A stretch of DNA of 36,150 nt, taken from positions 1 through 36,150 of the forward strand of contig JBNGIQ010008599.1 of the NCBI GenBank assembly GCA_049999765.1, written 5' to 3'. The notes below the pieces were generated by a model, which was not told where the DNA came from, searched no databases, and saw only the letters and a program-made list of their open reading frames with translations. Shown one piece after another: positions 11,001-18,581 of the stretch. Position 1 is the stretch's first letter. The number at the start of each line of letters is the position of its first letter. The translations under genes and the position numbers were made by a program. This DNA comes from Phaeoceros laevis. Lineage: Eukaryota; Anthocerotophyta; Anthocerotopsida; Notothyladales.

Positions 11001-11837
11001 CAGACTTGTATGTCAACAGGACTTGGTTTGAGTCCTCTTCTGGGGAACACCCTTATTCACGCTTACAGCAGGTGCTCGAGCATGGTGGATGCACATGATG
11101 TTTTTCGGGCCCTGCCCCAGCCTGATGTTGTGTCGTGGAACGCATTGATGGCCGGTTACGCCCGACAAGGAGACTATGTCGCAAGCTTGCAGTGCTACGA
11201 GGAAATGCAAGCGGCAGGTGTGACGCCCGACCAAGTCACGTTTCTCTCCATTCTCTCTGCCTGCAGTCATGCTGGCCTGGTGGACAAAGGTGTGGAGTAC
11301 TTCCAGTCCATGAGCACAATGTATGGTGTGACACCGGACATCGATCACTACGTCACTGTCGTAGACCTCCTCGGCCGTGCAGGCTATCTCACAGCAGTGG
11401 AACATCTGCTGTCCACCATGCCGGTGCAGCCTAATCTCTGCCTGTGGATATGTTTGCTAGGTGCATGCCGGAAGCACAGCAAGGTGCTCCTGGGGAAGCA
11501 GGCTTTCGAATGTGCAGTGCAGTTGCAGCCAAGACATCCTGTGCCATACATCCTGATGTCGAGCATCTACGCTCATGCTGGCTTGTGGGAATCAGCAATG
11601 CAGGTGAACGAGCTGAGACAAAAAGCAGGAGCGTGGAAAAAGCCAGGCCAAAGCTGGATTGGGATCGGGAATGGGCATGAGGTGCATGCATTTCTCGTGG
11701 GGGACTGTGAGATCCAGAAACAGGAGCAACTGTCTAAGATGCTCGTAATCGTGAGCTTACAGCTTGCAGTTGAAGGGCATGTTCCGGACATGAGATGGAC
11801 CACCCCCACTACTACTACTACCACAGTTGCTGAGTGA
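8052..11837 (+). CDS. Giant PLS-type PPR protein with intact leader, E+ subgroup, no DYW domain (1261 aa)
   Basis: I start at ATG 8052 (CCCCATGGCG, good context); the longer reading from 7971 begins with TTG. The N-terminus MAGWKLCLRIIGTRISKYHC is rich in Arg/Ser and poor in acidic residues, as in a mitochondrial or plastid presequence. Then come an entry unit, six S-P-L units, a last S-P pair and the E/E+ region (SACSHAGLVDKGVEYFQSM, VDLLGRAGYLT, WKKPGQSWIGIGNGHEVHAF), ending in a Thr run from an ACT repeat. No deaminase domain follows. The first L motif (KACSSIADLEQGRRLHAEV) and the last (QACSNAGRLDVCSQIRQTC) are of normal length; those between carry 15-16 extra residues. One S motif near 10735 lacks a residue (SDVVGNT instead of DVFVGNT). 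This is the only member of the cluster whose leader is open from start to array, so I regard it as the best functional candidate. Confidence 0.92.
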   Translation: MAGWKLCLRIIGTRISKYHCTSVVSTRSRRIASVGLITAGVRQDRQNSFLETVSSEWLESWRLGKAGPSHLQSYQFAGNASNVAVVPNGLAPTLFRQKGRFGPLSMSNQKKPLWIDSKSVKLSDKLQSGCGGLQKGPSNVEFPRPVDELQSLCSDGQLDKALEVLSRMDQQGTIPSTRMYGSLLKACTVRKALAQARQVQSHIAKSGLESSQFLGESVVNTLVKCGGLQDALQIFYRLRHRSVFSWTAVISGYTMAGQGQEALRTYYAMRQEGLEANKYTFVSLLKACSSIADLEQGRRLHAEVKDRRFETDLFVGTCLVDMYAKCGSVVDGQNVFDGLLQRDIVSWNAMITGYTQQGQPEKALELYRQMLQEPVAPDDRTFVSALQACGILAERGDHDVGGRPTSAKYLDLGRTIHADAVKRGYGTDLFIGNTLVSMYGKCGSIVDAQNVFDCMSKRNVVSWNAMIAALCQQSQPEMALHYYEHMLVEGVSPNSRTFVSALQACGMLAENEKATFLAGEAVKGTSLKKGKSLHVDAWRRGHGSETFMGNTLIGMYGKCGSIVDARIVFDRLPHQNVVSWNAMLGAYVLQGKASETLELYEQMIQDGVSWDDRTFVSVIQVCGMLAEKEVDDAADGTLQKGMKYVQMGKALHADAWRKGVHSEDFVGNGLLSMYGKCGCIEDAQHVFDDSSRRDVVSWNAMFVAYAQQGNAVKALQLYEKMLEEGVSPNDRTFVSTLQACGLCAEADSGDRQTTTAKLLQKGKAIHADAWGKSCLSDVFIRNTLVSMYAKCQSITDAQNVFDELSERSMVAWSVLLAAYAEQGQPQKALQLYEQMLEECASPDGSILVSVFQACGMLAEEEEDLVVDGQLTKVTSLAMGKAMHAAAWRKGFGSDVVGNTLISMYGKCGSITDAQHVFDRLSRRDVVSWTALLSAYVQQGQGKKVLELYTEMQASNVSPNDITLVCILQACSNAGRLDVCSQIRQTCMSTGLGLSPLLGNTLIHAYSRCSSMVDAHDVFRALPQPDVVSWNALMAGYARQGDYVASLQCYEEMQAAGVTPDQVTFLSILSACSHAGLVDKGVEYFQSMSTMYGVTPDIDHYVTVVDLLGRAGYLTAVEHLLSTMPVQPNLCLWICLLGACRKHSKVLLGKQAFECAVQLQPRHPVPYILMSSIYAHAGLWESAMQVNELRQKAGAWKKPGQSWIGIGNGHEVHAFLVGDCEIQKQEQLSKMLVIVSLQLAVEGHVPDMRWTTPTTTTTTVAE

Positions 11838-11931
11838 TGGCCAGGACTTGTCAGACTCTGCAACCAATCTGTTTGATTTGCAACCCAACCTGGAAGGCAG
11901 AGAGAGCGATTGAAGAGGGCAACCAAGTGCT

Positions 11932-12804
11932 ATGTTTGATACATTATCACCGTATCGGGATAAGAAAGTCAGAGCCATTCACTCAGACGTAGCCCGAAGA
12001 GGGTCCATGTCAGATGTATTTGTGGCAAACATGCTAGTCGATGTGTATGCAAAGCGTGGGAGCCTGCTGGATGCTAGGTCTGTCTTTGAGAAGATGCGTC
12101 ATCGGAGTGCAGTTTCATGGACTGCCATGATCTTGGGGTATGCTCAGGTGGGAGAGCGTGAAGTGGCCTTGTTGTATGCACAGATACAACAGGAAGGTGT
12201 GCAACAGAATGCCCAAGCATTCGTTGGCAAGCTCAAGGCCTGCAACAGCCTGGCCACATTGGGAAAGGGAGATCAATTCGATGGGATCACTGTCAGGCAA
12301 TATTGTGTGGATCAAGTCAGGGCCATCCACTCAGACTTGGTAAACAGTGGCTCTGAGTCCAATGTATTTATAGGGTCGCTGTTGGTGGACGTATATGCAA
12401 AATATGGGAGCCTGGTTGATGCTAGAGACGTCTTTGATAAGATGCCTCATCGGAATGTGGTCTCTTGGACTGCCATGATTGCTGGATACGCTTAAATGGA
12501 TGAGGGACGAACAGCTTTGGAATTGTTTGCGCAAATGCAAGAGGAGCGTGTGGTACCCAGTGGCCGAACGTTTGTCGGTGCACTCAAGGCTTGTGGCAAC
12601 GTAGCAGGACTGGAGACAGGGAAAGGAATCCTTGCTCAACTTTCAACCCGTGGAGTTGAGGCCGCTGATTCCTTTCTACCAATTAGTCTTATCGACATGT
12701 ACAGTAACTGTGGCAGCATGGTGAATGCACAGCACGTGTTTGATGCATTTCCCTCAACAGGCAATGGTCCCTCGCGCCCCACGAGGGAGAGGAGGCAGAG
12801 GTGA
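11932..12804 (+). pseudogene. PPR gene fragment with an in-frame nonsense codon
   Basis: The fragment begins inside an L motif (KKVRAIHSDVARRGS, paralleled later by DQVRAIHSDLVNSGS) and encodes S, P, L, S and P motifs up to SWTAMIAGYA. TAA at 12493-12495 then replaces the Gln expected from GYAQ earlier in the same gene, and the same frame continues past the stop with MDEGRTALELFAQMQEERVV, an L motif, and an S motif (IDMYSNCGSMVNAQHVFDAF) before homology ends. TGA lies in frame about 20 bases before 11932, so the 5' part is also gone. The motif style (SLLDARSVFEKM, MPHRNVVSWTAM) differs from the flanking giant genes, so this is another subfamily. It starts 95 bases after the stop of the 8052 gene. 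Confidence 0.85.
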
Positions 12805-13427
12805 TCCACTCTTGCACAATGGTCCAGTGGATCATGATCAGCCTGCTAGGACCCTGCCAGCAGAATGTGGGGCCGGATATTGCCTGTAGACCCATCATCT
12901 ATTGCACCCTTCTCTTCAGTTGTGAGAATGATTGCAGTGGATCAGATCAGCTTGGGGGCAGGCTCCCTCAGCTCACAGACCACAGCTCTAGTCTAGCGAC
13001 TCTAGCTAGATAGCGCCCTTTTTCGGCTTATCCAAAAGAAAGCTTAGTACTAATATTATTATTGTTGACTATGGCTGTCGGGGTTCATGGCGCTATCCAC
13101 TGATTGTCGGGTCAACGGTCAGCGCTGCTTTGTAGAAATGGGAGACCCTGGAAGCGGAATGTGGCCCCGGCCGGGGCCGTCCAACTATTGCACCCAATTT
13201 ATTGCAGTGGATGGATCAGCTTGGATTGGGGGCTCTCAGCTGAGCGACGAGGAATACATTTAGGTGTGCTTTTGAAATGCACCTATTACAATTAAACGAT
13301 AGAAGACGATAAGCATCGTAGGAGACAAGAACAGAAACGATCTTGGTTCTTCTAAAACAGAACTTTGCAAGGGCACGTTGTCTGGAATAAGCTCCCTCCT
13401 TTTTGCATGGTGTGCACCGTACAAAGG
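12805..13427. repeat. Gene-less spacer with an imperfect direct repeat
   Basis: Two diverged copies of a roughly 100-base segment lie at about 12849-12977 and 13143-13243. Each begins GACCCTG, then has GAATGTGG, CTATTGCACCC, and ATTGCAGTGGAT...GATCAGCTTGG, with small insertions between. A shorter relative of the last block (GTGGATCATGATCAGC) is at about 12825. No terminal inverted repeats or target duplications are evident, so I cannot name an element. No gene is visible. Confidence 0.5.
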
Positions 13428-16400
13428 TCATAACTCCAGGGGCGGATTCTGATTCAGGTCCCTCACTTTTTGTAGCAGTTCATGTACTTGTTCCTGATCC
13501 GGATGCTTGCTGTCCCTCACAACAAAATCATAGACTTTCTGCTCACTCTCAACCCAAGTCTGGCCAGGCTTCTTCCATCCACCAGCTTTTCGCCTCAACT
13601 CTTTCACCTCCCTTGCACGGTCCCAAAGGCCCACATCAGTATAGATGTTGAGCATCAAGACATATGAGGCAGCATATTTGGGCTGAAGATGGACTGCACG
13701 ATCAAACGCCCATCGTCCCAATGCAACCTTGCCATGTGTCCGACAGGCAGCAAGCAGACACAGCCACAAAGCCAAATTAGGCTCTACGGGCAAAGTCGAC
13801 AGCAGCTGTTCCACTCTTGTGAAATACCCTGCCCGTCCAAGGAGGTCCACCATGGTTACGTAGTGCTCTATGTCAGGGGTGATACCGTGGTCTAAACTCA
13901 TGGATTCGAAGTATTCAACACCCTTATCCACTAGGCCAGCATGACTGCAAGCAGACAGAAGTGAAAGAAACGTTACTCTGTTTGGCTTTTCACCTGCAAG
14001 CAGCATTTCGCCAAAGCCTTGGAAGCTTGCTGCCGAGTTTCCTTGCCTAGCATATCCAGCAATCAGTGCATTCCATGAGACAATATCAGGTTGGGAGAGT
14101 CCATCAAAAACACTCCGAGCGTCCTTCATGCTTGCACACCTCCCGTATGCACTGATGAGACTGCTTGCTAAAAAGGAACTCAACTCTTTCTCAGTGGCAC
14201 ACACCACAGTACGATGAACCTGCCTGAGAATGGCCAAGCTTCCCTTGCTGCTGCACACTTGCAGGATGCACACAAAAGTGATGTCATCCGGTGGTACACC
14301 TTCCTGCTCCATTTGTGTGTAAAGCTGCCAAGCTTTTTCTGCATGGCCCTGCTCAACATACACTGCAAGCATTGCATTCCAAGCTGGAACATCAGGACGA
14401 GGCAACCCCTCAAACACTTCCCATGCATCCTGAGTGCTTCCGCTCTTTCCATACATAGTTATGAGGCTGCTTCCAACGAAGACATCTGAGTCATAACCCC
14501 TCCTCTTAATATCGAGATGTACTTCCCTCCCCCTCTCCAAAGACTTGAGTCTGTTGGATCCTGAACCCCAGTCGGGGTCTCCGTCCTTCTCAGCAAGCAT
14601 GCCACATGCTTGGAGAGCAGACACAAATGTACGGGCATTTGGTGCAAAATCTGCGTCCTGCATTTGTTCATAAAGCTTCAAGGTCCTTTCCGCTTGACCA
14701 TGCTCAACATATGCTGCGAGGATTTCATTCCATGACACCACATCACGATGGATCAACTTCTCAAACACATTATGCACATCCCCAAGGCTCCTGCATTTCC
14801 TATACATACTGACCAGGCTGTTACCTACAAAGACATCCGAGTCTAATCCCTTCCTCAAAACATCAGCATGTATTGCTCGTCCAATTTCTAGATATCTTTG
14901 TTTCGTGGATTGGCCATCCACCAAACCTTCCCTCGCAGCTAGCATGCCACACGCTTGGAGGGCGCTCACAAATGTCCAATGATTTGGACTTACGCCTTCA
15001 TCTTGCATTTTCTTGTACAGTTGCAACGCCTTCTCTCCTTGACCTTGGTGTGTATAGGCCGCAAGCATCGCAGTCCATGTCACCACATCTCGCTCAGGCA
15101 GCTCATCAAATGTGTTCTGTGCATCTAAAATGCTGCTACACCTCCTATACATACTTACCAGCGTGTTACCAACCAATATATTCGGACCATAGCCCCTCGT
15201 TACCAAATCAGCATGTACAGCCTTCCCCATTCCCAGAGCTTCAAAACACATCCCATCCACATCTGCTCCCTTCTCGGCAAGCATGCAACATGCTTGGAGT
15301 GTGGTCACAAAGGTCTGAACACCTGGGCTGATACCTCCTTCTAACAAGTGTTCAAATAGCTGTAGAGCCTTCTCTGCTTGACCCTGTTCTGTATACGCCA
15401 CAAGCATCGCATTCCATAACACCACATCGGGGCAGTGAAACATATCAAACACACTCAAGGCATCTGCACAGCTCCCACATTTTGCATACAAACTGACCAG
15501 GGTGCTACCAACAAAGATATTTAAATCATACATGTTTCTTCGTGCATCTGCATGTATTAGTTTGCCCATTTCTAAAGGCTTTACTCTTATGGATTGCCCA
15601 GATACAACAAGAGCTTCGTCCTTTTCAGCAAGCATGACACATGCTTGCAGTACACTCACAAAGGTACGATCATCTGGACTGACACCTTCCTCCCGCATTT
15701 GCTGATATAGCAGCAATGCCTCCGGTGCTTGGTCTTGCTCAACATGTCCACCTATCATGGCTGTCCACGCCACAACATTTCGTTGGTCGAACCCGTCAAA
15801 CACATTCCATGCATCAATAACGCTGCCACACCTGCTATACATGCTAACAAGAGTGTTACCAACATAGATATCTGAGTTGTAGCCCTTGTTCCAAGTATAG
15901 GCATGTAAAACTTTACCTATTCCTAAAACCTTCATTCTGGAAGATTGACCATCCCCAGTACCTTTGTTCTCTGCTAGCATGCCACATGCTTGGAGAGTGC
16001 TCACAATGGTTCGAACATCTGGACTCACACCTTCCTCACACATTTGGTCATACAATTGCAAAGCAATCTCTGCTAGGCCGTGTTGGGCGTAAGCTGTAAG
16101 CATTGCATTCCATAGCACCACATTCCGCCAGCACGAGTCACCAAACACATGCCCTGCATCTGCTATGCTTCCACACTTTGCATACATACTAACAAGCGTG
16201 CTTGCAACAAAGACGTCCGATGTATATCCCTTACTGTGCACAAACGCATGTATTGCCTTCCCTTTTTCTGTGGTTTTCACCTTGATTGATTGCCCTTCCA
16301 TCATTGTTCCGTCTTCCTTTTCTGCAAGCATTCCACATGCTTGAAGCACTCTTACAAAAGTACGATCATTCGGAATGATCCATTCATCCACCATCAGTTC

Positions 16401-17498
16401 ATACACATGCAAAGCTGCCTCTGCTTGCCCCTGCTGGGCATATACAGCGACCATCGAGTTCCAAGATACCACTGTCCGTTGAGACAACCGATTAAAAACA
16501 ATCCGTGCATCCACAATGCTCCCACATTTTCCATACAAGCTGATTAAAGTATTACCAACAAATACACATGCATCATAGCCCTTTCTTTGGGCATCAGCGT
16601 GAATTTCTCTTCCTTTTTGCAAAGACTTCACTTTGGTCAACATACCATCTACGACACCATCTTCTTCCTTTTCTGCAAGCATGCCACATACTTGGAGGAC
16701 ACTCAAAAACGTGCAAATGTCTGGACTGACACCATCCCTCAACATTTTCCCATATAGCTCCAAAGCTCTATCTTCTTGGCCCTGCTCAGCATATGCTGAG
16801 AGCATCGCATTCCATAGAATAACATCCTGCTGCAACACGCCATCAAACACATTCATTGCGTCCGTAATGCTCCCACACTTACCATACATGTTCACTAAAC
16901 AAGTGCAGACGAACAAATCACCTTCACACCTGTACTTCACAGCCTCGGCATGAATGCGCTTCCCCTGTTCCAGATCACTGACAGTGCCACAAGCTTTTAG
17001 TAGGCTCACAAACGTGGATGCGTCTGGCTTTACACCGTGCTCCTGCATCCGCTGGTAGAAGCTAAGTGCCTCCTGAGGTTTTGCAGCATTGGCGTACCCA
17101 GAAATAATTGCAGTCCACGAGTACACACTTGGTTGAGGGAGGACGTGAAACAGCTGTAGTGCCTCCTCAAGACCCCCGCACTTCACCAGAGCACGTACAG
17201 CATAATCACCGAAAATCCTTGTTGACACTAGTCCATGTTTGACGAGATGAGCATGCACTCTCTTAGCGTGAACAAGGTCCTTCCTTCTGGCACACGCCAT
17301 GAAGAGTGACCTGTACATACCCACGGAGGGAAAAATGGCATGCTGGTCCATGCTCGAGAGAACATCCAGCGCCTTGTCCAACCGCCCCTCGTCGCAAAGC
17401 CTTCCAATGTCTGCTTCGAATCTAGAGGACCCCGTCCCAAGCGACCGCTGGCATCCCCTCAGGGCACTGCATTGCTGGGTTTCCGACTTCGTGGGCAT
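13428..17498 (-). CDS. Giant PLS-type PPR protein, E+ subgroup, no DYW domain (1356 aa from ATG 17498)
   Basis: The first in-frame ATG after the upstream stops is at 17498 (MPTKSETQQCSALRG). The array has an entry unit with a canonical L motif (KACGTVSDLEQGKRIHAEA), eight S-P-L units whose L motifs carry the 15-residue-type insert except the last one (QVCSSKGSLAILRQVHRTV), a last S-P pair and the E/E+ region (SACSHAGLVDKGVEYFESM, VDLLGRAGYFTRVEQLL, WKKPGQTWVESEQKVYDFV). It ends there with no deaminase. An alternative model adds a leader exon at 17637-17879 (separate entry) joined by an 81-nt intron, giving 1456 aa and a better presequence. It is divergent from the TerC gene at 18582 and convergent with the 8052 gene and the fragment beside it. 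Confidence 0.9.
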   Translation of the reverse strand: MPTKSETQQCSALRGCQRSLGTGSSRFEADIGRLCDEGRLDKALDVLSSMDQHAIFPSVGMYRSLFMACARRKDLVHAKRVHAHLVKHGLVSTRIFGDYAVRALVKCGGLEEALQLFHVLPQPSVYSWTAIISGYANAAKPQEALSFYQRMQEHGVKPDASTFVSLLKACGTVSDLEQGKRIHAEAVKYRCEGDLFVCTCLVNMYGKCGSITDAMNVFDGVLQQDVILWNAMLSAYAEQGQEDRALELYGKMLRDGVSPDICTFLSVLQVCGMLAEKEEDGVVDGMLTKVKSLQKGREIHADAQRKGYDACVFVGNTLISLYGKCGSIVDARIVFNRLSQRTVVSWNSMVAVYAQQGQAEAALHVYELMVDEWIIPNDRTFVRVLQACGMLAEKEDGTMMEGQSIKVKTTEKGKAIHAFVHSKGYTSDVFVASTLVSMYAKCGSIADAGHVFGDSCWRNVVLWNAMLTAYAQHGLAEIALQLYDQMCEEGVSPDVRTIVSTLQACGMLAENKGTGDGQSSRMKVLGIGKVLHAYTWNKGYNSDIYVGNTLVSMYSRCGSVIDAWNVFDGFDQRNVVAWTAMIGGHVEQDQAPEALLLYQQMREEGVSPDDRTFVSVLQACVMLAEKDEALVVSGQSIRVKPLEMGKLIHADARRNMYDLNIFVGSTLVSLYAKCGSCADALSVFDMFHCPDVVLWNAMLVAYTEQGQAEKALQLFEHLLEGGISPGVQTFVTTLQACCMLAEKGADVDGMCFEALGMGKAVHADLVTRGYGPNILVGNTLVSMYRRCSSILDAQNTFDELPERDVVTWTAMLAAYTHQGQGEKALQLYKKMQDEGVSPNHWTFVSALQACGMLAAREGLVDGQSTKQRYLEIGRAIHADVLRKGLDSDVFVGNSLVSMYRKCRSLGDVHNVFEKLIHRDVVSWNEILAAYVEHGQAERTLKLYEQMQDADFAPNARTFVSALQACGMLAEKDGDPDWGSGSNRLKSLERGREVHLDIKRRGYDSDVFVGSSLITMYGKSGSTQDAWEVFEGLPRPDVPAWNAMLAVYVEQGHAEKAWQLYTQMEQEGVPPDDITFVCILQVCSSKGSLAILRQVHRTVVCATEKELSSFLASSLISAYGRCASMKDARSVFDGLSQPDIVSWNALIAGYARQGNSAASFQGFGEMLLAGEKPNRVTFLSLLSACSHAGLVDKGVEYFESMSLDHGITPDIEHYVTMVDLLGRAGYFTRVEQLLSTLPVEPNLALWLCLLAACRTHGKVALGRWAFDRAVHLQPKYAASYVLMLNIYTDVGLWDRAREVKELRRKAGGWKKPGQTWVESEQKVYDFVVRDSKHPDQEQVHELLQKVRDLNQNPPLEL

Positions 17499-17555
17499 GA
17501 ACTGACTGGTAGAAGATAGAGGTTTCCTCCCAAAATCGGAGCGGCGGCGAACCTT

Positions 17556-17879
17556 CTGCAAGCATGATACAGTTTACATCAGCAATGCTTTCGCTCGGAG
17601 CAGCTACATTTTCAGGTATTAAACACGGGTTCAAACTGCGGGATGCCGATGAGAGGGTCCTGCCTTCTCCAGCCTGTTGTTGCAAAGCTGCTGGTGTCTC
17701 TCTGGGTGAGGACCACACCAGCTGAACCAACGCAGCAGGGGCGCCTGATTCTTGCGCCAAACTGAACAACACAACACAAATTGTAGCTTGCTCCTGGAGC
17801 AGCTGTGAACAGTAGATGGCACTGCAATCTCCCCATGGATAGCTTGCAGTCCTCGCAGAAGGAGCAGCACGGTGGCCAT
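17556..17879 (-). CDS. Possible leader exon and 81-nt intron of the reverse PPR gene
   Basis: ATG 17879 (ATGGCC context) starts MATVLLLLRGLQAIHGEIAV, a presequence-like stretch in the same frame as the PPR body. The block RLEKAGPSH matches RLGKAGPSH in the intact leader of the 8052 gene. In-frame stops (TGA at 17631-17633 and others) separate it from the body. A GT at 17636 and the acceptor TGCTTGCAG ending at 17556 would remove all of them as an 81-nt phase-0 intron. The equivalent DNA in the 8052 gene is open coding sequence, so decay of the leader is the competing explanation. Confidence 0.4.
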
Positions 17880-18581
17880 ACATGAGCTGCCGCAGGTCCA
17901 TGTTTCGATAGCACAGAACTAGCGCCACGCCTGGGAGAGTCCGGTCCGGGAAGTCCCTGCAAAAAAATAAACTGAAAGTGCTGCAGAAGGCGTTCCTGCT
18001 GTTGGGAACTTGGGACCTGTCCACCTGCGGGCCCTAGCTAGCTCTCATAACTGTCCACGAAAAGTGTACATAGGAACTTGTGGAGCGGAAGTCAGAGCCT
18101 GTCATCGAAAATGTGTGGTGGAGGTCATTGCCGCGTGTTGATCACAGCAAGCACCACCTCCAGGGGCTGCTTTGGTGGCAGCCGTCGTCAGGGGCTATGC
18201 TGCCAGCTCGAGGCTCTTCTTCCTGGCCTGCCCCACAACATATGCGATACATGGACCTGGTGGCCAGCCAAGCCGGCGTAGCAGCGAACTCTAGGCACTG
18301 CTGGTGCTGTATGTGATGGCGCATTGTGCTCTCGTGGCAGAAGAACCCGTTCAAGAAGAGCAGTTTGCCGAGTTCGATAAGAAGGCGATGGATGCTGAAG
18401 TTCTAGTTGCTCATCCGGTTCCATCTCGTAAGAGCCGTGCAGGCTGGTTCCTAGGGTTCTGATCTGCACGGAGAATGCGGTTCTCTGGCTGGAAGATTGC
18501 TCATTCGTAATGCGGAGGTCTGGAATTTCGAGAAGAGCGGTTTGTGACCTCGGGCTACCCGCATTTTGAAGGTAAGCTGAC
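17880..18581. other. Divergent spacer between PPR and TerC genes
   Basis: I see no conserved coding block in about 700 bases. It should hold the promoters and 5' untranslated regions of both divergent genes. A strong splice-acceptor-like sequence on the minus strand (TTTATTTTTTTGCAG, near 17960) could belong to a 5' intron of the PPR transcript. A donor-like AAGGTAAGC lies 12 bases before the TerC start codon. Confidence 0.4.

Noticed and set aside
12493-12495. Restoration of the TAA by U-to-C RNA editing
   Set aside because: Such editing acts on organelle transcripts; this fragment is nuclear in context and also lacks its 5' part.
17422-18024. 200-codon frame on the minus strand over the PPR leader
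   Set aside because: It runs in another frame through sequence whose conserved leader blocks (RLEKAGPSH) are read in the PPR frame.
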